Below are positions 15,871-23,951 of a stretch of 55,024 nucleotides of DNA, piece after piece (position 1 is the first letter of the stretch; the number at the start of each line of letters is the position of its first letter). A program made the position numbers and the translations under genes. This DNA comes from Blastocatellia bacterium (GTDB lineage Bacteria; Acidobacteriota; Blastocatellia; Pyrinomonadales; Pyrinomonadaceae), in the NCBI GenBank assembly GCA_003488005.1, contig DNND01000080.1, forward strand, positions 1,280 to 56,303, given 5' to 3'. Below the pieces are notes generated by a model, which saw nothing but the letters and a program-made list of their open reading frames with translations, searched no databases and was not told the origin of the DNA.

Positions 15871-16779
15871 CTATTGAATTCCAAGTTCTTCCAGGAGTGA
15901 GGCTTTATCGCGCCAGTCTTTTTCAACTTTTACGAACAACTCCAGGTGACACCGATGTCCGATCAGACTTTCAATGTCAGCGCGGGCCTGGATGCCGATT
16001 TCTTTCAAGCGCGCCGCGCCTTTGCCAATCACGATCTTCTTCTGTGTAGTTCGCTCGACGAAGATCGCGCAGTGGATGCGCGTGAAGTCTTCCCGCTCGT
16101 CGTCCCACTTCTCAACCACCACGGCCGTGACATAAGGAATTTCTTCCTGCGTCGCTTGTAAAATCTTTTCGCGAACGATCTCCGCAGCCATCGTGCGAAC
16201 CGATTGGTCGGTCAACTCATCTTCGCCAAACAGAGGCGCGCCGGGCGGCAGATGTTTGATCATCATTTTTTGCAAGACGTCGATCTCTTTTCCGCGCAAC
16301 GCCGAGATGGGAATCAACTCGGCCCAGTCATATTCGTTTCGATACCATTCGATCAGCGGCAGCAAGGCGGATTTGTCTTTAAGTTTGTCAGTCTTGTTGA
16401 GCAGGAGCAGGGCAGGCTTTTCGGATCGCTGGACCAGTTCAAGCACAAACTTGTCACCGCTACCCGTCGAGACTGAAGCGTCGCGGATCAAACAAACAAG
16501 ATCCACGCCGAGCAAGGCATCCTGCACGGTCGCCATCATGCGCCGGTTCATTTCATAACCGGGCCGGTGAACGCCGGGCGTGTCGACTAAAACAATCTGA
16601 CCTTCCGGTTCGGTGATGACACCTTGAATACGGAAACGCGTTGTCTGCGGTTTATCTGAAACAGCGGCAATCTTTTGACCGATGAGCGCGTTTAAGAGCG
16701 TCGACTTGCCGGCATTGGGTCTACCGACAAGTGCGACGTAACCGCTGCGGAACTCGCGTGTCTGAGAATTCGCTGTCAT
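15871..16779 (-). CDS. era: GTPase Era
   Basis: Era is an essential ribosome-assembly GTPase that binds the 3' end of 16S rRNA. The G1 motif GRPNAGKS (19-26), G3 DTPG (66-69) and G4 NKTD (128-131) are clear. The C-terminal KH domain contains IVIGKGAARLKEIG, and the protein ends WRDKASLLEELG as usual. Length (302 residues) is normal. It is transcribed alone; a 330-bp gap containing palindromic repeats separates it from the upstream acyltransferase gene region. Confidence 0.96.
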   Translation of the reverse strand: MTANSQTREFRSGYVALVGRPNAGKSTLLNALIGQKIAAVSDKPQTTRFRIQGVITEPEGQIVLVDTPGVHRPGYEMNRRMMATVQDALLGVDLVCLIRDASVSTGSGDKFVLELVQRSEKPALLLLNKTDKLKDKSALLPLIEWYRNEYDWAELIPISALRGKEIDVLQKMMIKHLPPGAPLFGEDELTDQSVRTMAAEIVREKILQATQEEIPYVTAVVVEKWDDEREDFTRIHCAIFVERTTQKKIVIGKGAARLKEIGIQARADIESLIGHRCHLELFVKVEKDWRDKASLLEELGIQ

Positions 16780-17106
16780 AAGAATTTAGCCGCGGATTTT
16801 CGCTGATAAACGCCGATCAGATCTGGCACAACCTGGCCCTTTTTGTCCCACACAGTCTCTAGCGCAGGAGATACTCACGTTCGGATGATTCGTCCTTACT
16901 CCTCAGAAATCCTTAAATATGTGGAAATTGGAAGAGAGAACTAAGATAACCAAGGATGAGGATAAAGCAAAGTTGGCTGCCTAACGAAAACTGGCCGCGG
17001 ATTGCGCGGATGAACGCGGATTAGAATAAGCAGTAAAGACGGTCCTGAATTCGTCCTCTTCAGATGCGTGTCGTCCGCGTTAATCCGCGGCGAATAACAA
17101 ACCTTA
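16780..17106. other. Gene-free gap upstream of era
   Basis: These 327 bp lie between the stop of the DUF374 gene and the era start. They contain fragments of a CCGCGGATT-type repeat (near 16789 and at 16995-17090) and otherwise unremarkable sequence. The era promoter should be here, but I cannot pick a convincing box. Confidence 0.5.
16995..17090. repeat. Inverted CCGCGGATT / AATCCGCGG repeat
   Basis: The left arm begins CCGCGGATTGCGCGGATG (16995) and the right arm ends GTCCGCGTTAATCCGCGG (17090). The arms match imperfectly, with the nine outer bases perfect. A partial third copy begins near 16789. Such 'CGCGGATTAACGCGGAT' elements are common dispersed intergenic repeats. Confidence 0.55.
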
Positions 17107-17850
17107 TCACTCACCGATCTTCGCGCTGGAACTATTAACCTTATCCAGCGCAGCTTGCAGCTCATCGCGTTTCGCATTCAACATGGCTTCGTCGGCATCG
17201 GCGGGAACAAAAATTGGCGGTGCGATCGTCACTTGCGCATGGCTGAACGGCTTGGGAACTTGAAATCCATCCCAGCTCTTCTTCGCTTCCCAAAAATGTT
17301 CCGCGGTGATCGTGAACGGCAGGATGGGTTGGCCGGTTTTTTTCGCGAGCAAAACGGCGCCCATTTTTGCAATGTAGCGCGGGCCTTTTGGACCATCAAT
17401 TGTAAAAGCCGTGGGACAGCCGGCGCGCATCAATCGCGTCATTTCAATGACCGCGCCGACAGCGCCGCGGGTGCTTGAGCCACGCGCCGCGCCGTAACCA
17501 AAACGCTGAATGAAGCGCGCGATGTATTCGCCGTCAAAACTCTGCGACGTCATTACCACGATGCGGCGCTGACGCCAGAAATACGTCGAAAGAAAAACGC
17601 GGTTATGCCAGAAGGTGTAAATCGGAAGACGCCCATCGCTGGTTGCGGCTTCCCAGTTTTCCCAACCATCAACTTGCCAGCGCACTGTGCTGCCGATCAG
17701 TTTTATCAAAAGGAAGAAAGCCAGATCGGCGGCTCGAATCAGAAATCTTTCTTTCGTTGGATACGATGAGAGGTCGGCAAACTCATAGGCGCGCGCAACA
17801 GTTTGCTCGGCGGGGCGCGCACCTTTGAATTGTTCGGCCGAAGCTTGCAT
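17107..17850 (-). CDS. DUF374 lysophospholipid acyltransferase-like protein
   Basis: The 247-residue protein belongs to the DUF374/COG2121 family. Visible are IYTFWHNRVFLSTYF, with the His-Asn that replaces the usual HX4D, MTSQSFDGEYIARFIQRFGYGAARGSSTRG, and the hallmark TIDGPKGPRYIAKMGAVLLAKKTG. A hydrophobic segment (ADLAFFLLIKLIGSTV) near residue 45 may anchor it to the inner membrane. Members are thought to transfer acyl groups to lipid A or related lipids. It sits about 280 bp downstream of the LpxL-like acyltransferase gene on the same strand, which fits a lipid A or phospholipid role. The gap between them is filled by a large palindromic repeat. Confidence 0.85.
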   Translation of the reverse strand: MQASAEQFKGARPAEQTVARAYEFADLSSYPTKERFLIRAADLAFFLLIKLIGSTVRWQVDGWENWEAATSDGRLPIYTFWHNRVFLSTYFWRQRRIVVMTSQSFDGEYIARFIQRFGYGAARGSSTRGAVGAVIEMTRLMRAGCPTAFTIDGPKGPRYIAKMGAVLLAKKTGQPILPFTITAEHFWEAKKSWDGFQVPKPFSHAQVTIAPPIFVPADADEAMLNAKRDELQAALDKVNSSSAKIGE

Positions 17851-17923
17851 GGTTTACCGGTTGGGTTCGAAAAAGAGTATAGCGAAGTCAGTGGGCAGTG
17901 GGCATCAGGGATCTGCTCTGGTT

Positions 17924-18079
17924 GCGGCTCTGCCGCCTTCCGTGCGGAAAGGCTATGCCTTTCCGCAAGTCCTTTTAGGTCTTCGAGGCTATGCCTCAAA
18001 GATCGGAGGCGCAGCCTCAGATCAGTTGGATGCTCTTCGGTAAGGCATAGCCTTACCGCACGGAAGGCGGCGGAGCCGC
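17924..18079. repeat. Nested palindromic array built on AAGGCTATGCCTT
   Basis: Outer arms 17924-17961 and 18042-18079 pair at 36 of 38 positions. Between them lie two further small palindromes, GAGGCTATGCCTC (near 17985) and GAGGCGCAGCCTC (near 18006). Each outer arm also contains its own short palindrome (AAGGCTATGCCTT and AAGGCATAGCCTT). The whole could fold into a multi-branched cruciform or RNA. It lies between two minus-strand acyltransferase genes. Confidence 0.8.
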
Positions 18080-18087
18080 TGCTTTTG

Positions 18088-18137
18088 CTGCCTTGCCTTT
18101 TGCTTTCTGCCTACTGCGTACTGCCTTCTGCCTACTC
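18088..18137. repeat. CTGCCTACTGC-type low-complexity repeat
   Basis: Degenerate repeats of CTGCCTACTGC and similar words run up to and into the last codons of the LpxL-like gene. Related words occur at the end of the gene at 48280-49623 and in the leader near 19088-19118. Confidence 0.5.
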
Positions 18138-19058
18138 GTAAATCTCCGCCTCGCCTGGCGGCCGCGTCTTCCAACGCTTGTGAATCCAAAGCCATTGATC
18201 CGGATAGAGCCGAACCAGGCGCTCAATCGCTGCGGCGAAATTCGCAGTATTTACTTGAATGTCTTTGGCGTGATCGCCGGTGCGCACTAACTCCACCGGC
18301 GGATCGCCATGAAAAAAGTAGCGCTTCTTTTTCCTGTCCCAGACTGCGCAGGTCGGTATCACGACAGCGTCGGTCTTCAGCGCCAGCGTGGCAATGCCGG
18401 CAGTCGTACAGGCGAGTTTGCCGAAGAAGGGAACGAACACTCCTTCATTTGGCTGGGTGTTGAGATCAGACAAAATGCCGAGCGTGCCGCCTGCGCGCAA
18501 CACGCGCAACGACTGGCGCGCCGCGCTTTTCTTATCAATCGCGCGATTGCCAAACCTGGTGCGAATTCCCTCCACCATTTCTTCGATGCGCTCATTGTCC
18601 AGCGGACGCACCAGAAAACTAAGTGGATATTCAAGCGCCGACCAGCCGAAACTATGCAGTTCCCAAACTCCGAGATGACCGGTCAAAAAGATCACGCCGC
18701 GTTTATTCTTCTCCGCGTCTCGCAGATGACGCAGGCCAACCTCGTCGTACTCGATAAGCTTGCGCAACTTTTCCGGCGTCGCCTTTGGCAGTTGACTAAA
18801 CTCGCCCAGCAACCGGCCCAGACTCGAGAAGCTGCCGCGCAGCAATTGACTACGCTCTTTTTCGGATTTATCCGGAAAGGCTATTTCAAGATTTCGCAGC
18901 CCCGCCCGTCGCAGCTTGCCCGGCAGGTGATAAGCGATGTTGCCGATACCAAGGCCCACAGCGATCGCCGCACGGCGCGGCAACGCACCGAGACTCCAGA
19001 GTATTGATCGTGCTAGTGCGTATTCGAGAGCTACTTGAGATTTGCTGTGTTTGGCCAT
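18132..19058 (-). CDS. LpxL/HtrB-type lipid A late acyltransferase
   Basis: The 308-residue protein has the lysophospholipid acyltransferase fold. The catalytic HX4E is GHLGVWE (His128 and Glu133). It also shows SDLNTQPNEGVFVPFFG and the C-terminal WLWIHKRWKTRPPGE typical of LpxL/LpxM/HtrB enzymes, which add secondary acyl chains to Kdo-lipid A. The N-terminal LGIGNIAYHLPGKLRRAGLRN is also characteristic. It probably works at the cytoplasmic face of the inner membrane. The DUF374 gene lies downstream. Which acyl chain or position it uses cannot be told from sequence. Confidence 0.9.
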   Translation of the reverse strand: MAKHSKSQVALEYALARSILWSLGALPRRAAIAVGLGIGNIAYHLPGKLRRAGLRNLEIAFPDKSEKERSQLLRGSFSSLGRLLGEFSQLPKATPEKLRKLIEYDEVGLRHLRDAEKNKRGVIFLTGHLGVWELHSFGWSALEYPLSFLVRPLDNERIEEMVEGIRTRFGNRAIDKKSAARQSLRVLRAGGTLGILSDLNTQPNEGVFVPFFGKLACTTAGIATLALKTDAVVIPTCAVWDRKKKRYFFHGDPPVELVRTGDHAKDIQVNTANFAAAIERLVRLYPDQWLWIHKRWKTRPPGEAEIYE

Positions 19059-19242
19059 GCCGTCGGATAGGAGGCGTAGTGTAGCAAAGAAGCAGACAGT
19101 AACAGCAAACAGTGAACAGTGGACACGTCTCTCAGCGATGCCAGCCTTTATCTCTTCGCCCGTTTGCGCTTACTTCTTTGCTTGGGCCGATGATATATTG
19201 CGGAACGTAGCGGCCACAGTTCTCGTAATGTTCGTTAAAGGT

Positions 19243-19271
19243 GCCCGTAAGCCGACGCTACGGGCGCTTTT
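19243..19271 (+). terminator. Hairpin with T run upstream of the receiver-RsbW gene
   Basis: GCCCGTA (19243-19249) and TACGGGC (19259-19265) form a 7-bp stem, followed by GCTTTTG. It looks like an intrinsic terminator. It lies 39 bp before the start of the plus-strand gene at 19310, so it could be an attenuator in that leader or terminate stray transcription. Confidence 0.45.
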
Positions 19272-19309
19272 GAAACTCTCCTTAACTATCTGCGACAGAA
19301 CGGAGCGGG

Positions 19310-20170
19310 ATGCAGCAACGTAGGATTCTCATCATCGATAACAACGATGAACTGCGTGCTATTCTCGCCCGCGTCCTGGGTGAATTGGGTAATGAGGTTG
19401 TTACCACGGGCGATCGCGACGAGGCCCTCAAACGTCGCGACATAGACCATTTCGATTTGATCATCAGCGATTTGGCCGACGACTCACGAACAAACGGCCA
19501 ACCTGTCAGCGAGCTGCAGCGCAAACATTTATTGGCTGCCGTGGAAGCGAGCACCACTGAACCCACCATCGTAAAAGCTTTCAAGATGGGCGCCGTCAAC
19601 TGCAAACGACATCCATACGCCGAAGGCGAGCTGCGTGAAATTGTCGAACAGACGCTTTCATACAAACTTCGTTACGTAGACGATCGAAGCTTGCTTTCTC
19701 ATACGCACGAGAAGATTGAGTTTGAACTGCCGAGCGACCTGGGGTTGATGAACGGGGTCCTGCATTACCTGCTGGCGCGCGTGTCGAAACTGGGTTTGGT
19801 TGCGGCCGAGGGCTCGAATCTGTACATCGCGCTCGACGAGGCTTTTGTAAATGCGGTCAAACACGGCAACAAAAACGATGCCACCAAACTGGTGCGCATC
19901 GGCGCTGAGCTATCGCCGAAAGAAGCGTGCTTTACTATCGAAGATGAAGGTGAAGGATTCGACGTGCAAACCATTCCCGATCCACGCGACCCGGCGAATC
20001 TTTTCAAGTCGTCCGGCCGCGGCGTGCTGCTTATCTACAACATCATGGACGAAGTTGAGTACAATGCGCAGGGCAATCGCGTAAAGATGGTGAAGAGACC
20101 GGACCGTTCGGCAGAAACTCAACTCGTTGAACCCGACACCGCTAACGACAAACACACCTCCAACGTCTAA
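19310..20170 (+). CDS. Receiver domain fused to RsbW/SpoIIAB-like ATPase
   Basis: Residues 1-120 form a response-regulator receiver: ILIIDNND with Asp10, acceptor Asp54 in LIISDLADD, and a KRHPY equivalent of the conserved Lys-Pro. Residues 135-265 form a GHKL ATPase of the anti-sigma-factor kinase type, with N-box ALDEAFVNAVKHGN (174-187), G1 DEGEGFD (212-218) and G2 SSGRGVLLIYNIMD (234-247). Such ATPases phosphorylate anti-sigma antagonists or bind sigma factors in partner switching. Fusing a receiver to one would let a two-component kinase control it. The substrate is unknown and no sigma factor or STAS protein is adjacent. GGAG precedes the ATG by about five bases. The downstream membrane-protein gene overlaps it. 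Confidence 0.85.
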   Translation: MQQRRILIIDNNDELRAILARVLGELGNEVVTTGDRDEALKRRDIDHFDLIISDLADDSRTNGQPVSELQRKHLLAAVEASTTEPTIVKAFKMGAVNCKRHPYAEGELREIVEQTLSYKLRYVDDRSLLSHTHEKIEFELPSDLGLMNGVLHYLLARVSKLGLVAAEGSNLYIALDEAFVNAVKHGNKNDATKLVRIGAELSPKEACFTIEDEGEGFDVQTIPDPRDPANLFKSSGRGVLLIYNIMDEVEYNAQGNRVKMVKRPDRSAETQLVEPDTANDKHTSNV

Positions 20171-21773
20171 TACTTTCTCTGGACGTAGCCGATCCGCGCT
20201 CCTGGATTCTGACGTTCCCGGACAAATTTCATTTCTAAAATCGTGGCTCTGGTGGTCCATCCCGGCCCTGCTGGGATTGATTCTGGTGCTCTGGTTCGTC
20301 GATCCGTTTATCGGCGACTGGGATGGGCTCGACTACACCATGCTGTCGCTGGCCGGCTATCCCTCGTCGATGGCGCTCGGTCGCAATCTATTTATTTTTG
20401 AGAACCACGCGCTTTATCAGTTGGCCCATCGCCTCTTTAACGTGCAGCCGGAAAGCGCGTACTTGATTTTTAAGTACGCGGTTGTGGTGCAGGCACCGTT
20501 AGCGTTGATAGCTTGTTGGGTCCTGGCGCGCGACGTTACGCGCTCGCATTATGCGGCGACGCTGGCGGCGCTGTTCATCGTGGCCTCGCCGGTATTCGTT
20601 CTCTACGGCGGTCAGGTGATGACCGACGTGCCGAGCGTGCTGCTGTTGTCCGTAGCGCTAATTCTTCATTATCGCGGACTGCAACAACGCCGCGTTTGGT
20701 TGCTGCTGGCCGGCGCGGCGTTATTGGGTTTGGGCGTAAACCTGCGCGAGACGATCGGTTTTTACGTACCGTGGTTGGTGCTGGCGCCGTTTGTCTGTGG
20801 ATGGAAATTGCGCCGTCGCGAAATTCTGATTGTCGCCGGCTCATGCTTGTTATTCGCTTGCTTCGCGCTTGGCTGGTTCGGCTTTTGGTTTATCACCGAC
20901 CCGAACTATCGCGCGATTTGGTATGGCTGGCGCGAGTCGATGCGGCAGGAAACCGCGCGACATCCGGTGACGGTCCGCAATCTGTGGCCGTACCTGGCGT
21001 ATTTTTTTGTTAGCTGCCCAATGGTTTTTATTTCGTTGCTGCCGGCGATGATTAGTGAATGGCGCGCGCGCAAATTGTCACCGCTGCTTTTGCTCGCGGC
21101 GACGGGCCTGTTTGCCGATCTCTTGCTCTTTCTTAATTACAGCACCGCTGTGAACTGGCGCTACTTCTTAACCGGCATGCCGGCGATCGCGCCGCTGTCG
21201 GCCGCTTTTTTGATTCGCACTTTGCAGCGCCGTGTTCGCAGCATGCGCATCGTTTTTGCTTCATGTGTGGCCGCGGTGCTGGTGCTCGCGGTTGTGTTCA
21301 CGCTTTTGCTGCGGCCGGCGAGCCAACAATTTATCGAGCGGCGGGCAATGAGCAAGAACTACCGCCATCAGTTGGAAAAACTTCCGCCCGATGCCGTCAT
21401 GATTTCCGGCGCGCAAACTATCGCCGTTACCTACTGGCGAGCGATTGGGCTGGGCAAATGGGAAACGATAGGCACCGGTGGAGGTTGGCTCGGGAGTCAG
21501 TTCGTTCCCTCGATTGAAAGCTACCTCACGCAGGGCCGCCGCGTTTTTCTGGATACGGATCCGCGCTGGTGGTTGCCGTGTGGTTGGCAGCGTGACGAAA
21601 TTCCGGCCATCGTCGATTTGCAGCGGCGTTTTAGTTTTCGCCGCGTGACGGAAACGATTTATGAGATAAGACCGCGCGGCGAGAGCGGCGCTACCGACTC
21701 ACCTAACCTGGAAAAATTACTTCCTGCAAACCGGCCGGAAGACACGAAGAAGTGTCCGCAAATAAGTGGCTAG
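20127..21773 (+). CDS. Polytopic GT-C-like membrane glycosyltransferase
   Basis: The 548-residue integral membrane protein has about ten hydrophobic segments. They begin at LWWSIPALLGLILVLWFVDP and are followed by the first loop FIGDWDGLDY, whose acidic residues match the active-site loop position of GT-C enzymes (ArnT/PMT/family 39-like). A soluble C-terminal part of about 130 residues begins near RRAMSKNYRHQLEKLPPDAV. I infer transfer of a sugar from a lipid-linked donor on the periplasmic side. The only in-frame start I can find is TTG at 20127, which overlaps the preceding gene by 44 bp and implies translational coupling. The next in-frame Met would remove the first membrane segment. The acceptor is unknown. 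Confidence 0.7.
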   Translation: MNPTPLTTNTPPTSNTFSGRSRSALLDSDVPGQISFLKSWLWWSIPALLGLILVLWFVDPFIGDWDGLDYTMLSLAGYPSSMALGRNLFIFENHALYQLAHRLFNVQPESAYLIFKYAVVVQAPLALIACWVLARDVTRSHYAATLAALFIVASPVFVLYGGQVMTDVPSVLLLSVALILHYRGLQQRRVWLLLAGAALLGLGVNLRETIGFYVPWLVLAPFVCGWKLRRREILIVAGSCLLFACFALGWFGFWFITDPNYRAIWYGWRESMRQETARHPVTVRNLWPYLAYFFVSCPMVFISLLPAMISEWRARKLSPLLLLAATGLFADLLLFLNYSTAVNWRYFLTGMPAIAPLSAAFLIRTLQRRVRSMRIVFASCVAAVLVLAVVFTLLLRPASQQFIERRAMSKNYRHQLEKLPPDAVMISGAQTIAVTYWRAIGLGKWETIGTGGGWLGSQFVPSIESYLTQGRRVFLDTDPRWWLPCGWQRDEIPAIVDLQRRFSFRRVTETIYEIRPRGESGATDSPNLEKLLPANRPEDTKKCPQISG

Positions 21774-21803
21774 CAACTGCAGGGTTTCAATTAAGTGACG
21801 AAG

Positions 21804-23036
21804 ATGCCGTACGAAGTTTTCCTGGCGTTGCGTTATCTCGGTTCCCGGCACAAGCACCGGCTGGCGCGTGCTACTACGCTGATTGCTGTTATCGGAATCG
21901 CAGCGGGCGTCGCGTCGCTGATTGTGGCGCTGGCCATAGCCGAAGGTTTTCGCGATGAGATGCGCGACAAGATTTTGCGCGGCACGGCCCACATTACTGT
22001 AATGCGGGCGGATGGCCAGCCGCTGAGCGATTACCATCAGGTTGCGGCGCAGGTCGCGAACATCGCGGGGGTTACAAGCGCCGCCGGGACGACCTACGAC
22101 GGTGCGGTGATCATTGGCCCAAAAGGCTCGGCGTACGGCGTACTGCGCGGCATCGATCAATCCTCTTCACAAGTAACTAATGATATTTCTGCCACGCTCG
22201 TTCGCGGATCTCTTGAGCCAGTTTTCAGGAGAGACGGCGACGAACAAGCCCTGCCGTCTGTTGTGCTGGGTGCCGAGCTGGCAACGCGCCTGGGAGTTGA
22301 CGTTGGGGACACAGCGGATGTGGTTTCCGCGCAGTCTGCTTATTCGTCCACGAACGCTAACCGGCGTCGGGTGCGGGTCGCCGGCGTTTCCCGCTCGGGC
22401 TTGTACGAATACGACTCGACCTGGATTTATGTGCCGCTTGAAACCATCGCTGCTTTCACCGGTAACGCTCATGCAGCGTCAATGGTCGCCGTTCAGGTCA
22501 CAGACATTTACGACGTCAAGCAAACGGCGGCGCAGATAAGACAGAAACTCGGCAGGGCTTACCAGGTGATTGATTGGCAGGACGCCAATCGGCCGTTGTT
22601 TACCGCGCTCACGCTCGAGCGGCGCATCGGCATCATCATTATCGCGCTAATAGTTTTGATCGCCGCGCTGAACATTACGACTACCCTAATCCTGCTGGTC
22701 ATGGAACGACGGCGCGACATCGCGATCTTAAATGCCATGGGCGCGACGCCGAATGGCATCATGAGAATTTTCGTGATCGAAGGCGCCATCCTCGGTTTGT
22801 GCGGAGCGTTAGGCGGAGTCTTGCTCGGCGCAATCGCAACGCTGGTTGCCAATCGTTATCACTTAATTAGTTTGCCGGCGGACGTCTATTCAATTAGCAG
22901 CGTGTCTTTGCATCTCAACTGTAACAGCGTGATCTTTTCGGCACTGGTCGCCTTCGGGCTGAGCATTCTGGCGACGATTTACCCGGCACGGGCGGCATCC
23001 AGGATTCATGCCGCTGAACTACTGCGCAACTCCTAA
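21804..23036 (+). CDS. lolC: LolC/LolE-family lipoprotein exporter permease
   Basis: The 410-residue MacB/FtsX-type permease has one membrane segment near the N-terminus (TLIAVIGIAAGVASLIVALAI), a large periplasmic domain, and three C-terminal segments. The regions LILLVMERRRDIAILNAMGA and ISLPADVYSISSV are typical of LolC/E. I use the ATG at 21804 (MPYEVFLALRYL), the family's usual opening, over a GTG three codons earlier. With LolD just downstream it would extract lipoproteins from the inner membrane for transfer to the outer membrane. A single LolC/E gene is present, so a homodimer (LolF-like) is likely. Its TAA lies directly before a dispersed repeat. Confidence 0.9.
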   Translation: MPYEVFLALRYLGSRHKHRLARATTLIAVIGIAAGVASLIVALAIAEGFRDEMRDKILRGTAHITVMRADGQPLSDYHQVAAQVANIAGVTSAAGTTYDGAVIIGPKGSAYGVLRGIDQSSSQVTNDISATLVRGSLEPVFRRDGDEQALPSVVLGAELATRLGVDVGDTADVVSAQSAYSSTNANRRRVRVAGVSRSGLYEYDSTWIYVPLETIAAFTGNAHAASMVAVQVTDIYDVKQTAAQIRQKLGRAYQVIDWQDANRPLFTALTLERRIGIIIIALIVLIAALNITTTLILLVMERRRDIAILNAMGATPNGIMRIFVIEGAILGLCGALGGVLLGAIATLVANRYHLISLPADVYSISSVSLHLNCNSVIFSALVAFGLSILATIYPARAASRIHAAELLRNS

Positions 23037-23122
23037 AAAGTCCAATGTCCAAAGTCCAAAGTCCAAAGTCGAAAAACGCTGGCCCACCGGACATTGGACT
23101 TTCGACACTGGGCTTTGGACTT
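23037..23122. repeat. AGTCCAAAGTCC inverted repeat overlapping the lolD start
   Basis: AAAGTCCAATGTCC (23037-23050) and GGACATTGGACTTT (23089-23102) are perfect reverse complements. Further AGTCCAAAGTCC and GGGCTTTGGACTT units extend the pairing to 23122. A related element lies at 49632-49735 before carA. The lolD start codon at 23045 and its first 25 or so codons are inside the repeat. Confidence 0.8.
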
Positions 23123-23788
23123 ACCGTCACGGATCTACGAAAGGCCTTCCAATCGCCGGGTGGCGAGCGCATTGAGGTGTTGCGCGGAATTTCTTTTTCA
23201 GCGCGCCCGGGTGAAACGATTGCTATCGTCGGAGCTTCCGGCGCGGGCAAATCAACTCTGCTGCATCTTATCGGCGGCATCGAAGCGCCCGATCACGGCA
23301 ACATCAAGCTGGGGGACTTTGCAGTTGAGAGTGCGAGCCGCGCCGAACTGGCGCGCTTCCGCAATGGCCAGGTTGGTGTTGTTTTTCAGTTTCATCATTT
23401 GTTGTCGGATCTGACCGCCGCCGAAAATGTTTGTTTTCCGCTAATGCTGGCGCGGCATGACCGGCGCCAAGCGATGCGCAGTGCCCTTGAAGCACTCGAT
23501 CGTTTAGGCCTGGCGTCCCGAGCGTCGCACCGAATCACCGATCTTTCCGGCGGCGAGCAGCAACGAATAGCTGTCTGTCGCGCGTTGATTACAGCGCCGT
23601 TACTGGTTTTGGCGGACGAGCCGACCGGAAACCTGGATTCGGTGAGCGCTGCTTTATTAGAAACTGAATTGATGTCTTATGCAGCTTCTCGTCCGGCGAT
23701 CGTTATCATCGCGACGCACAATCAGGATTTGGCGCGGCGTTGCGACCGCGTCCTGACATTGGAGCAAGGAAGGATTGTTGCAGACTGA
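23045..23788 (+). CDS. lolD: LolD-type ABC transporter ATPase
   Basis: The 247-residue ABC ATPase has Walker A GASGAGKST, a Q-loop in VFQFHHLL, signature LSGGEQQRIA, Walker B VLADEPTGNLDS and switch His in IIATHNQD. It powers the LolC/E-like permease immediately upstream. The ABC domain starts near residue 27 (LTVTDLRKAF). The preceding residues (SKVQSPKSK and DIGLSTLGFGL) are encoded by the dispersed repeat at 23037-23122, so they are probably a recent, non-functional extension. No Shine-Dalgarno is visible before the ATG at 23045; the stop of lolC is only 8 bp away, so coupling is likely. An original start may have been destroyed by the repeat. Confidence 0.92.
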   Translation: MSKVQSPKSKNAGPPDIGLSTLGFGLTVTDLRKAFQSPGGERIEVLRGISFSARPGETIAIVGASGAGKSTLLHLIGGIEAPDHGNIKLGDFAVESASRAELARFRNGQVGVVFQFHHLLSDLTAAENVCFPLMLARHDRRQAMRSALEALDRLGLASRASHRITDLSGGEQQRIAVCRALITAPLLVLADEPTGNLDSVSAALLETELMSYAASRPAIVIIATHNQDLARRCDRVLTLEQGRIVAD

Positions 23789-23848
23789 CGTTCACCTGAA
23801 AAGAGACATTGTTTACGAGTTTATTACCGGGGAAACCAAACAAAGCTT

Positions 23849-23875
23849 TTGGCACTCTCAGTGTTGGGTTATAAT
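23849..23875 (+). promoter_or_regulatory. Candidate sigma70-type promoter for clpC
   Basis: TTGGCA (23849-23854) and a perfect TATAAT (23870-23875) are separated by 15 bp, slightly short of the usual 17. Transcription would begin near 23882, just before the hairpin at 23887-23913 in the clpC leader. Confidence 0.5.
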
Positions 23876-23886
23876 GTCGCGCAGTT

Positions 23887-23913
23887 GCCGGGCGATTGGG
23901 TTTTTCGCCCGGC
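23887..23913 (+). other. Hairpin in the clpC leader
   Basis: GCCGGGCGA (23887-23895) and TCGCCCGGC (23905-23913) form a perfect 9-bp GC-rich stem with a loop ending in five T residues. It has no T tail after the stem. It lies between the candidate promoter and the ATG at 23952, so it may stabilise or regulate the clpC message, or end lol operon transcripts. Confidence 0.5.
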
Positions 23914-23951
23914 ACGGTAATCATTAGGCCCTTTACAGCGATAACAACCGA

